Source: CAZPNX01 sp964518765 (GTDB lineage Bacteria; Edwardsbacteria; AC1; EtOH8). From it: a DNA stretch of 47,247 bases. The position numbers and the translations under genes were made by a program. The notes beneath the pieces were generated by a model. That model did no database searches, was not told where the DNA came from, and worked only from the letters and a program-made list of their open reading frames with translations. The first letter of the stretch is position 1. Each line of letters opens with the position of its first letter. Of this stretch, positions 33,081 through 41,025 are shown piece after piece. The stretch spans positions 1 through 47,247 of the forward strand of contig CAZFJC010000021.1 in assembly GCA_964518765.1 (NCBI GenBank), read 5' to 3'.

Positions 33081-36000
33081 CTATTTCCCTTCGCCCTCCA
33101 CAATGCGGATTTCCTCCTCGGTCAGGCCATAGAGCTTGTACACCATCTGGTCAATCTCCCGCTCCAGTTCTTTGACTTTTGTTTGTTTTTGCGGGTTTTG
33201 CGGGTAGTCGTCGTCTTTGGTGATGAAGAGGATTTTATCGACAATTTCAACAAAATTACACTGAACAGTCTTGTTAATATTCTTAATAGGAAGATCATAA
33301 TAATGGTATATTTTTGCTTTTGTAAAAGCCCCTTTTGTCTTATCAAATGTTTTAAGTCTCATTACATATTGAAATAAGGAGGAATTCAATAATGCCAATA
33401 TATATTTTAAGGAATATTTTTTATCAATCTGGATTGCGTTATACAATGATGACATAACATAATAACCACTTTCATCGTAAGTTGCAGTTATCTCTTTTCC
33501 AGCTTCTCTTATTAGTAACTTTGGTTGTTCAAATATTTTCGGATCGCGAGGGCATGCCAAATGATCTCCATAATAAATATATAGCCCGGGATCATCTAAC
33601 ATCCATTTCTTTATATGCTTACCTCCTACTATAGGTTTGTATGAATTATTCATTTTGTTTCTGTGTATATACTTTTTATCATTTCCTGATTTAATTGCCT
33701 GTCTAATATCAATGACTTTCTCTAACTTGACAGAATCATTTTTAAGTTTTGATAAAAGATCAATGTGCTGATAGGTTCTTATTGCAAATGAAGCATATTC
33801 CTGCTTCAAGAAGTATTCATTGGGAATATCTTGTTTCTCTAAATCTAACGAATACCCAGTTTTTACTTTATGTTCCTCTCCTGGGACTTGCTTATTTATA
33901 CCTATAATCATTGAGTGAACAACAGCACTTTCAAATATGCTATCATCCAATTCAATTATTTGCTCTATGCTGTTTTTAATAAGCAGTGTATTTCTGACAT
34001 TTTCTTCAAAATAGTTATCCATAAAAGTGCTTGGAATAATATATATCAAATACCCATTTTCTTTGTTCAGATTAATTCCTTTAATAAGAAATACGGAATA
34101 AGCATCTATTTTGAACTGAAGTTCAACAAATGATTTCCTAAGCCTCAACTTTTCTTCGTTCGTGAAGATATTGCCATACGGCGGATTGGCAATCACTACA
34201 TCAAACCCGCCCTTGCTATGAAACACCTCGGAAAAATAGACCTCAAAATTAAATTCCGTGTGCCCATTGGTGATCCGGCTGATCAGGTCGTCAATCTGCT
34301 TTTTGTATTCCTGCTTCTTGGTGGGACTGGTTTCGCCGAAAAACAAGGGTTTCAGTTTTTCCAGATCATTGAAAAGCTGCTGGTTGAACAGGTCTTTCTC
34401 CACGCCCAGCAATGAATTCCCGCAGACGATTTTATAATCCAGATTCGGCAGGGGTTTGATGTTTTTGATATCCTCTTCATCCACCACCAGCGACAGCCAC
34501 AGCCGAAGTTTGGCGATCTCCACCGCGCCGGGGTCGATGTCCACGCCGTAGAGGGAATGCTCGATGCAGCGGCGTTTGAATTCATAGTCGCTACGTTCCT
34601 GATTATTCAAAAACACGGACAGGACATTGCGCGCTCGCACGATTTCGGCCATCATGCCCACCGGGAAAGCCCCGGAGCCCACGGCCGGGTCGCACACGGT
34701 GATGTCCGCCAGCCAATCGTCAATGAATTTGGCATTCTGGCGGATGCCGTCGGACAGCAGGGCCGTGTATTCGGAGGATTTCTGGATGCCGTTTTTGATG
34801 TTCTGTTCCTTGATAAGGGCGGTTGCTTCGTGCTCGGTGATCATTTCGCCCACTTCGATCAGGTCTTCAATGTCCTGTATGGAAACAGATGTTTCGAGTT
34901 TGGCCTCTTCCGCGCGGGTGGCGAGATAATTGATCAGGCTTTGCTTGCACATGTAATGCACGATTTCGCGCGGGGTGTAATAGACGCCGAATTTTTTGTT
35001 GAACTTGTTTTCTTCGCCTTTCCTGCCGCTCTTCAGCGCTTTGGTGAACTCCTCGAAGTTGTCCGGCCGGATGGCATTGAACTTCTCGTATGCCTTGCCC
35101 AGCAGTTCCGGGTCAATGGCCACTTCCTTTTCCAGGGGTTCGTCTTCCCGCACGGTGAAGTTGTAGCGGTCGAACACATCCAGAATGCCGTCGCCGATAT
35201 CACCCTCGGTGGTTTTGCGCGTATTGGAAAAGAGGTCATTGGGCAGGTTGATATCCGTATGCACCCAGTCGTAACTGCCGATGGGGTCGAACAGGCCGCC
35301 GTTTAAGAAGGGGATTTTGCAGTTGAAACGGCTGTAATAATCGTCATCGTGGCTGCGGTCGATGCGCAGGGCTTCGTAAAAGAGCGGTTCCAGGATGTCG
35401 TTGAAAAAATTCTGATAACTGCCATGGGTGCCGTTGACTAGCTCCCGCAGAAATTGTTTGGAGCCGGTTCCCCAGTCATCGTCGCGGCCCACACCGAACC
35501 AGCCTTTTTTCTGCAGGAAGTAGAGGAAGACGATCTGGCCCAGCAGTTTCTTGGCAAAGTTGACCGTGTCCACGCCTTTGGCGTCAAAGTCGGCTTTGAC
35601 GTTGGGATTTTTTTTGACAACCTTGTCCAGCGCCTCCTTGGTGCGTAGAAACAGTTCGCGGTATTTGAGGAAGAACTCTTTGGTGACGGTTTCGATATTG
35701 AAGGCTTCTTCCAGCTCCGCCAGGGTGGGATCGTGTTCATCATCGGCCAGAATCTTCACCAGCCGGCTCTGGGCGGTATGGCTCTTTTCATTTACGCCCA
35801 CCAGAAAGGACCAGCGCCTGACCGGGGTGAACTCTTCCTTGACCTTCATTTTGCCGGTTTTGGTCTTTTCAAATTTGTAATCTATCTTGACCAGGGAGAA
35901 GCGCCAGTCCACCTGATCCGGCGACACAAAGGCGACCAGTGCCGCGTCTTTCATTTCACCGCCGCGGCTGCCGTTGAGATACCAGGCGATGAAATTGCGC

Positions 36001-36269
36001 TGCATGGTGCGGGCACGCTCCAGTGAGGTATCTTTTTGCAGGGTGATGACAAGGATGTCCAGGCTGTGCTCGCCGTCGTTGTATTTTCCGATGCGCTCCA
36101 GAGTTTTGACGTACTGCCGGAACTTTTCCGGGATGTAATTGCCCTGATAGGTAAATGGAGCGTCTTCAATATGGTTTAAAAGATTTCTGACAAACCCGCT
36201 GAACCGGCCTTTGTCAAACGTGGTTTCAAAGGTGTCATGAATGAGTTGCTGTGCCTGTTGTTTGTTCAT
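33081..36269 (-). CDS. Eco57I-type adenine-specific DNA methyltransferase with TaqI-like specificity region
   Basis: A 1062-aa gamma-class N6-adenine methyltransferase. SAM motif I is DPAVGSGAF (527-535) and the catalytic motif NPPY is at 695-698. The N-terminal 500 residues are helical; no clear PD-(D/E)XK nuclease motif is seen. After NPPY, residues about 705-1010 form the TaqI-C-like target-recognition part (PIVGGKHIKKW, LACPRDPKIFEQPKLLIRE). This part is about 27-30% GC in the lines counted, while the rest reaches 65%, with abrupt edges at about 34150 and 33240. It overlaps the helicase stop (ATGA). Likely the modification and recognition component of the module. Confidence 0.87.
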   Translation of the reverse strand: MNKQQAQQLIHDTFETTFDKGRFSGFVRNLLNHIEDAPFTYQGNYIPEKFRQYVKTLERIGKYNDGEHSLDILVITLQKDTSLERARTMQRNFIAWYLNGSRGGEMKDAALVAFVSPDQVDWRFSLVKIDYKFEKTKTGKMKVKEEFTPVRRWSFLVGVNEKSHTAQSRLVKILADDEHDPTLAELEEAFNIETVTKEFFLKYRELFLRTKEALDKVVKKNPNVKADFDAKGVDTVNFAKKLLGQIVFLYFLQKKGWFGVGRDDDWGTGSKQFLRELVNGTHGSYQNFFNDILEPLFYEALRIDRSHDDDYYSRFNCKIPFLNGGLFDPIGSYDWVHTDINLPNDLFSNTRKTTEGDIGDGILDVFDRYNFTVREDEPLEKEVAIDPELLGKAYEKFNAIRPDNFEEFTKALKSGRKGEENKFNKKFGVYYTPREIVHYMCKQSLINYLATRAEEAKLETSVSIQDIEDLIEVGEMITEHEATALIKEQNIKNGIQKSSEYTALLSDGIRQNAKFIDDWLADITVCDPAVGSGAFPVGMMAEIVRARNVLSVFLNNQERSDYEFKRRCIEHSLYGVDIDPGAVEIAKLRLWLSLVVDEEDIKNIKPLPNLDYKIVCGNSLLGVEKDLFNQQLFNDLEKLKPLFFGETSPTKKQEYKKQIDDLISRITNGHTEFNFEVYFSEVFHSKGGFDVVIANPPYGNIFTNEEKLRLRKSFVELQFKIDAYSVFLIKGINLNKENGYLIYIIPSTFMDNYFEENVRNTLLIKNSIEQIIELDDSIFESAVVHSMIIGINKQVPGEEHKVKTGYSLDLEKQDIPNEYFLKQEYASFAIRTYQHIDLLSKLKNDSVKLEKVIDIRQAIKSGNDKKYIHRNKMNNSYKPIVGGKHIKKWMLDDPGLYIYYGDHLACPRDPKIFEQPKLLIREAGKEITATYDESGYYVMSSLYNAIQIDKKYSLKYILALLNSSLFQYVMRLKTFDKTKGAFTKAKIYHYYDLPIKNINKTVQCNFVEIVDKILFITKDDDYPQNPQKQTKVKELEREIDQMVYKLYGLTEEEIRIVEGEGK

Positions 36270-39200
36270 ACTTGTTCACCTGCCAGAAATAATGAAAGGA
36301 TTACTTCGCGTTTTCCGGTTACAGAGGGGCTATGTTCCGCGTAATGGCTTTGCAGCAGACGGTCGGGGATATGAGTCTGGAGCGTTGCCAGCACCTTGAA
36401 GGGATTGACGAGTTCATCACCTAATTCGTTCAGCGCCTTTAAGGTATTCTTGGCGGTCTGTTTGGGAAGCCCGCCTTCATCAAGCTGTTTCAGAACGTTT
36501 TTCAAGTAGATTTCCTGATCGTCGGTGAGTTTTTGGGTATTTTTCAAGGTTGCTTTCAAAATTCGCAGGATATTGGCAGTGCTGTCCCGGCCACCTTGTT
36601 TGCGGGGCTCAGCCATTTCTTCGGTGGTGGCAAGAATAAAGGCTTCCTTGTTTTTATCCAGCAGGTCATACATGGCTTCGGGAAGTTTTGCCTTTTGCTC
36701 CTGCGGACTGCTCTCAAGAAACGAGGCGGCGGTCATGAAATCCAGCTCCCGGGCAGCCGCTTGCCTGCCGTGCGCCATGAAAAACTTTTGCAGTTTCCCG
36801 CGGCGAAAGTAGGTGATCAGAGCGTACCGGACAGGTTCTTGCTCGCCGGGCAACACATTCTTCGGACGGGCTTTGGCGGTTCTTGCTTTTTTGGGCAGAT
36901 GCTTGATTTTTTCAAAAAGCGCGGAGTCATTTTCACGGATATCCCGAATCACCTGCAAATATTTGAGTTCGCTTTCCTCTGCCTCATCATCGCCTTCAAT
37001 AGTCTTTTTAGAGGTCAATCGGTCGAAAAGCTCATGGGAGCCGATGGGCTCGCCTTCGGTCAACAGTTCGGCATCCCCGCCGAGCAGGGTCAGAAACGCG
37101 TTGATTTTGCCTTCAGCGGCTTCTTTGAGCTTTATCTGGTCGTTTGACTGAACCGTCGGGAAAAAGTTAAAGGTGTGGATTGTATCAAAGGGCGTATCCA
37201 CGCGGTTGATACGCCCCACTCGCTGCATCATGCGTGTCGGGTTCCAGGGAATATCGTAATTTATCACCACATTGGCCCGGTGCAGGTTGACACCCTCGGA
37301 AAGCACTTCAGTGGATATCAGAATGCGGTATTCGTCCTTTTTATAACGTGCCCGGGCGTCAAAGTTTTCAATCACCTTATCCCGGACCGATTCGCCGGAG
37401 TCGCCGGTAAACAACAGCACCTTGCCGGAATACTTTTTGTCGATATTTTTATACAGGTAATTGGCGGTCTCTTTAGATTCGGTAAATATAATCAGGTGAT
37501 TCTTTTTCAGCACCGCGTTTCGGGCAAGTTCGCTTGTGAATTTTAACAGTTTCGGGTCGCGGTCCACCTGCTGCCAGAGCGTTTTGATTGTTTTAAGAAT
37601 GACCAGATCGTGTTCCAGGTCCTTTTTCAAATCCTCCCTGAAATCCTTACTATGATATTTTTCCGCCTTGCCTTCGTCGATCAATTTCTGGATCGCTTCA
37701 TCGTCATCGTTTTCCAGAAGCTCAAAAATTTTGTTGATATGTTTTTTACTAACATACACGGAGCCGTTATCTAGTTCCCGCAGGAACATTTCATAAGAGT
37801 GCAGGAACCTCTCGACCGAGTTTCGAAAGGCAAAAAAACTGCTCTCCAGGCGCTTGACCAGCAATATTTTCATAAAGCGGCCCATATTGCGCTGGGACTG
37901 GGCTTCCAGTTGATCGATTTTTCCTTCGTAATACAGCATGGGCATATAGCGCGCGTACCTGAATTGGTTGGCGATCAGATCTATGGTTGTGTTGAAAATT
38001 TCATCTTCCTTTTCGTTGAGCTCATAAAAAAACGGGACCGGTTTTTCAACCTGCGGAAATGTGAGCCCCTGTTCTTTAATGTCTTTAATGAAGTATTTTT
38101 CAATTTCCGAACGGGTCCGGCGCACCATCAGGTATTTGAGCACCTTATCGCGTATTTCCCGGGCATTGTCTTTCACCGTGGCAATATACTCGGAATAGTC
38201 CGCTTTCCGGTCCAGGTTCTTAAGTTTGTTTTCCAGTCTTGAGAAAAATGCGTCCAGGTCCGGCAGGTTCGGGATGGTGCTTTTTTTGGCTTTTTGAAAC
38301 AGTTTTAGCAGACTCAGAATATCCTTCGGCGTATTGTTATAGGGAGTTGCGGTGACCAGGATTACCCGTTTGCCCCGGCAGACTTCAGCCAGTATTTCAT
38401 AGGTGATGGTTGTTTCCGTGCGGAAACGGTGGGCTTCGTCAATGATGATATTGGCATACTTCTCCGTGCCTCTGTGCAGCAGGTGATCAAGTTTGCCGAG
38501 GGATTCAAAATCTGCGGGCACTCGGAAATCTGAAAACACGTTGGGCCACGAACCGGGGTTTGATTTTTCCAGAAGCACGGGCGGAGCAATAACGAGAGTC
38601 CTTCCTTCCAGTTGCCCTGCTAGCATGGCCGAGATATAGGTTTTCCCAAGACCGACAACATCAGAAATAAAAACACCGCCATATTCCAAAAGTATCTTTT
38701 TGGCGTTTAAAACCGCCTGTTCCTGATATTCAAGTTTTTTGAATTCCTGCGGCAGGTACTTGACAAAAACCTCATCCGCCTGGCTCAACTCGTCTTTAAA
38801 ATATTCGTAAAGAAATTTGAGATACAACTGCCATGGGGTGATGTTCTGACTTAACCAGGTTTTGTCCTGAATGGTTTGAACATATTTTTCACTCACATCC
38901 ACCGCGTTCCGCCACAGTTCCTCGAATTTGTGCCGGGCAAATTCATAGTCGCTTCGGTTTTTCAATTCTACATTGAACTCAAGATTATCCACGAGGCCGC
39001 TTTGAGAAAAATTGCTTGAACCGGTGATCACCCTGCCGGTGTCGCGGTCGCCTTCCCGGAAGGTCATGATATAAAGCTTAGCGTGGATCTTTTGAGAAGG
39101 ATATGCCCTGATTTCCAGCTTTCCGCGTCTGATCCAATCGATGAACTTGTGCACACCGTCTTCAACGCTCCGATTGTCCTCGGAATCGGCCATTTCGGTT

Positions 39201-39493
39201 TCAACCAGAGTTTCGATCTGCTGCTTGGCTTCGGCATGGGAGAAGTCAAATGAGTGCTGTGTCGGATGATTTCCCTCTTGCATCATTTCAAATGTCTGCC
39301 GGTTGGTGCCGATGCCGATCAGGATGCGGAGTTTTTCAGTATTTTCCAATGAAGGATAAATAGCATGAAATCCGCTTGAATAGAAATATCCCACCAGACA
39401 GTCAAAAAAGGACGTATCTTTAATCAGAACTCTGAACCGTTCTTTGAGGCTTTGGTTTTCTTCGTTTGTGATAAAGGATAGGTCAGTGTTCAT
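36266..39493 (-). CDS. PLD-nuclease/SNF2-helicase fusion (restriction translocase)
   Basis: A 1075-aa protein. Residues about 1-200 are a phospholipase-D-type domain with one HKD motif (H137, K139 and GSSNFS 158-163). Residues about 255-800 are an SF2/SNF2 motor: GLGKT (281-285), DEAH (352-355), TATP (381-384), and QRVGRINR (757-764) with STEVLSEGVNLHRA before it. The C-terminal 270 residues are helical. One HKD per chain implies a dimeric active site. It probably moves on DNA and cuts it unless the site is methylated by the next gene product. The ATG is 28 nt after the attC2 R' box. Confidence 0.87.
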   Translation of the reverse strand: MNTDLSFITNEENQSLKERFRVLIKDTSFFDCLVGYFYSSGFHAIYPSLENTEKLRILIGIGTNRQTFEMMQEGNHPTQHSFDFSHAEAKQQIETLVETEMADSEDNRSVEDGVHKFIDWIRRGKLEIRAYPSQKIHAKLYIMTFREGDRDTGRVITGSSNFSQSGLVDNLEFNVELKNRSDYEFARHKFEELWRNAVDVSEKYVQTIQDKTWLSQNITPWQLYLKFLYEYFKDELSQADEVFVKYLPQEFKKLEYQEQAVLNAKKILLEYGGVFISDVVGLGKTYISAMLAGQLEGRTLVIAPPVLLEKSNPGSWPNVFSDFRVPADFESLGKLDHLLHRGTEKYANIIIDEAHRFRTETTITYEILAEVCRGKRVILVTATPYNNTPKDILSLLKLFQKAKKSTIPNLPDLDAFFSRLENKLKNLDRKADYSEYIATVKDNAREIRDKVLKYLMVRRTRSEIEKYFIKDIKEQGLTFPQVEKPVPFFYELNEKEDEIFNTTIDLIANQFRYARYMPMLYYEGKIDQLEAQSQRNMGRFMKILLVKRLESSFFAFRNSVERFLHSYEMFLRELDNGSVYVSKKHINKIFELLENDDDEAIQKLIDEGKAEKYHSKDFREDLKKDLEHDLVILKTIKTLWQQVDRDPKLLKFTSELARNAVLKKNHLIIFTESKETANYLYKNIDKKYSGKVLLFTGDSGESVRDKVIENFDARARYKKDEYRILISTEVLSEGVNLHRANVVINYDIPWNPTRMMQRVGRINRVDTPFDTIHTFNFFPTVQSNDQIKLKEAAEGKINAFLTLLGGDAELLTEGEPIGSHELFDRLTSKKTIEGDDEAEESELKYLQVIRDIRENDSALFEKIKHLPKKARTAKARPKNVLPGEQEPVRYALITYFRRGKLQKFFMAHGRQAAARELDFMTAASFLESSPQEQKAKLPEAMYDLLDKNKEAFILATTEEMAEPRKQGGRDSTANILRILKATLKNTQKLTDDQEIYLKNVLKQLDEGGLPKQTAKNTLKALNELGDELVNPFKVLATLQTHIPDRLLQSHYAEHSPSVTGKREVILSLFLAGEQV

Positions 39494-39520
39494 TTCTTGC
39501 CTTTGCCTTTTGATTTATCG

Positions 39521-39595
39521 GTATAACGTTCGCGTTGAGCGGCGCGGTGAAGCGCGCAGCGCTGAACCGCGTCCGTCTCGAACGCGTGGTTAGCC
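39521..39595 (-). repeat. attC site 2 (integron recombination site)
   Basis: On the minus strand: R'' GGCTAAC, CA, L'' CGCGTTCGAG, a long inner stem with CGCGGT...ACCGCG, L' CTCAACGCG, AAC, R' GTTATAC; 75 bp. L'' matches the complement of L' except for one extra C, the single extrahelical base that defines attC sites and sets strand choice. R'' and R' differ because R' belongs to the next cassette. Confidence 0.85.
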
Positions 39596-40347
39596 GTCAT
39601 GTGCTGCTCAAATCCTCGACGATCTTCGCCACTCCTTTAACTGCTTTCTCTAGGAAGGGAAGTACTGGCTCTCCGTTTGTTTCAAAATGGAAAGACACCC
39701 ACGTAATGACTTCGACGCGTCCACCTTGCACGTGCGGCGGATTGTTAGCGTCGAACGTTTGACCGCCTCTTATTACGGCGCCCCCTACGGATATAGAGGC
39801 ACCGTGACCTACGGAGATAGACGCACCCGGGCCAACCGAAATGGATGCACCGCCGCCACTTATTCGAAGTTCCTTCGTTTCCTTCCGAACTTGCGGTACC
39901 AAGCGCTGGTGTTTGTTCTCGTTCGTAAGATCCATAAACGCTGGTAGCCACTTATACCCATGGCTACCAAAATGCTGCATTTCGAGAAGGAGATCGATGA
40001 TGTCGGGGCGAGCAGCCCTCAAGCCAGTAATGGAGGCTTCGATTCGACCGCTCTTTTCGAATTCTGCCCGCGACTGCTTAGCCGTTGCGTACGGGAAATA
40101 AATCTTCGGTTTTTTTTCTGATGCGGTGCAGTGACGGTCGAATAGGCCATTCGCGGCGAAATCGAGAGCTGAGCGAAGGTTCTCGCAGACGTTTTTTATC
40201 TCCACAAGAAGCCGTGGCGCGATTGTTTTGGCCGCCAAAGACTCCTCATACGCCCGTCGAATCTTCGGGAGTTCGTCCTGCGCGTGCTGGACGAGTGATC
40301 TGGCGTCTTCGAATGCAGACATACCGTGATTCCTCTCTGACGGCTAA
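39527..40347 (-). mobile_element. Integron gene cassette 2
   Basis: About 0.82 kb between the crossover points of attC1 and attC2, with a single gene and its downstream attC in the standard orientation. Its 5' end (TTAGCC) and its own R'' (GGCTAAC) are complementary, as expected for a once-circular cassette. Confidence 0.8.
39597..40322 (-). CDS. Cassette-encoded protein with GASISVG repeats, function unknown
   Basis: A 241-aa protein that I do not recognise. Residues about 1-150 are mostly helical (for example NVCENLRSALDFAANGLFD). A short tandem repeat follows at about 155-180, GASISVGPGASISVGHGASISVGG split over three copies, likely a small beta-solenoid or turn stack. A C-terminal strand/helix part (VEVITWVSFHFETNGEPVLPF) ends the protein. 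GAGAGGA lies about 11 nt before the ATG, which is 20 nt after the R' box of attC1, the usual cassette layout. The stop is next to attC2. Base composition is lower in GC than the chromosome around it. Confidence 0.72.
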   Translation of the reverse strand: MSAFEDARSLVQHAQDELPKIRRAYEESLAAKTIAPRLLVEIKNVCENLRSALDFAANGLFDRHCTASEKKPKIYFPYATAKQSRAEFEKSGRIEASITGLRAARPDIIDLLLEMQHFGSHGYKWLPAFMDLTNENKHQRLVPQVRKETKELRISGGGASISVGPGASISVGHGASISVGGAVIRGGQTFDANNPPHVQGGRVEVITWVSFHFETNGEPVLPFLEKAVKGVAKIVEDLSST

Positions 40348-40408
40348 CGCTCCGCTTCAGCCGCGGCGGCGCGTCAGCGCCGACGTCGGCTGGAAGCGGT
40401 TGTTAGCC
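40342..40408 (-). repeat. attC site 1 (integron recombination site)
   Basis: On the minus strand: R'' GGCTAAC, AA, L'' CCGCTTCCAGCC, a GC-rich inner part, L' GGCTGAAGCGG, AGC, R' GTTAGCC; 67 bp. L'' equals the complement of L' with one extra C, the attC extrahelical base. R'' and R' are perfect complements. It is the clearest of the three sites. Confidence 0.88.
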
Positions 40409-40950
40409 GCGACAAAGTCGCTACGCCAGTACAGTACGTCAAGGTGAACACGATAGGTCTTCTTCTTTTTTGCTATCCGCGCCGCGAACTCCTGATATAG
40501 CTGATTCATATCTCTATCCAATCCGATTACGGTTTTCCACCTCGGAAGATCATGGCCTCCCTTCTCTTCACGAAGTCCCTTTGCCACATGACTATCGAGC
40601 GGCAGTTCAAGCCAGCGCTCAATGCGATAAAGATCGTAGCGTTCACAGAGAAACCGGTTATAAACAGCGCCCCGTAAGAATATATTCAGGAACTTTCTGG
40701 CTGCACCCCAATGTTTTGCACCCTTTGGCAGATGACGCAAGAATCGGGAAGTGGCGTAATCTAGAACGGCCTGAAATTCCTTTTCTGTCTTCTTTGCGAA
40801 GCGCTCTAATTTGAGAACCGCAAGGTATTCGCGCGCAGCCTGTATGGTTCCTTTCGGTCCCATATTTCTTGCTGTGGAAGGGCCGACTGAGGTGCTCGCT
40901 TCCCTTCGGCGAAGGACATTTATTAGCTCGTTGTTCATGTTTGCGGCTAA
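40348..40950 (-). mobile_element. Integron gene cassette 1
   Basis: About 0.6 kb from the crossover point of the GTTAGCC box at 40951 to that of attC1. It carries one gene. The 5' TTAGCC and R'' GGCTAAC are complementary. The sequence before it is not an attC but an AT-rich attI-like stretch. Confidence 0.78.
40357..40938 (-). CDS. Cassette-encoded hypothetical protein
   Basis: A 193-aa basic protein of unknown family. A helical body includes KTEKEFQAVLDYATSRFL, HWGAARKFLNIFLRGAVYN and YDLYRIERWLELPLDSHVAKGL. No catalytic motif is recognised. The last 18 or so residues (from about VAANNRF) are encoded by attC1 itself, so the stop lies in the recombination site. The ATG is 7 nt after the cassette boundary with no ribosome site, so translation may depend on an upstream promoter and leader. 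Confidence 0.65.
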   Translation of the reverse strand: MNNELINVLRRREASTSVGPSTARNMGPKGTIQAAREYLAVLKLERFAKKTEKEFQAVLDYATSRFLRHLPKGAKHWGAARKFLNIFLRGAVYNRFLCERYDLYRIERWLELPLDSHVAKGLREEKGGHDLPRWKTVIGLDRDMNQLYQEFAARIAKKKKTYRVHLDVLYWRSDFVAANNRFQPTSALTRRRG

Positions 40951-40986
40951 CAGTTACTTTTCTGTTACAAGTAATAATAACATAAC
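40945..40986 (-). promoter_or_regulatory. attI-like site at the head of the cassette array
   Basis: Minus-strand AT-rich stretch with GTTAT boxes (40986-40976), GTAACAG (40968-40962), 8 bp, then CTG and the cassette boundary GTTAGCC (40951-40945). It lacks the L''/L' arms of an attC. No intI gene adjoins it; the next gene is a serpin. It may be an attI remnant or a secondary target site. Confidence 0.4.
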
Positions 40987-41025
40987 ATATATAATATTAT
41001 ACCGCTGCAGGTTAAGCGTTCCGCC

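Larger units (their letters stand above)
32380..39526 (-). mobile_element. 7.15-kb integron-type gene cassette carrying a three-gene defence module
   Basis: The segment between the G|TT crossover points of attC2 and attC-like site 3. It contains the helicase-nuclease, methyltransferase and HEPN-like genes in one direction, followed by an attC, the normal order gene-then-attC. Its 5' heptamer (GTTATAC) and its own R'' (GTATAAC) are perfectly complementary and differ from those of the neighbouring cassettes. It is about ten times larger than a usual cassette. Confidence 0.6.

Noticed and set aside
32505..39493. Complete DISARM or BREX system
   Set aside because: Only an SNF2-type protein and a methylase are present; drmA/drmB or brxA/B/C/L and pglZ genes are absent from the window.
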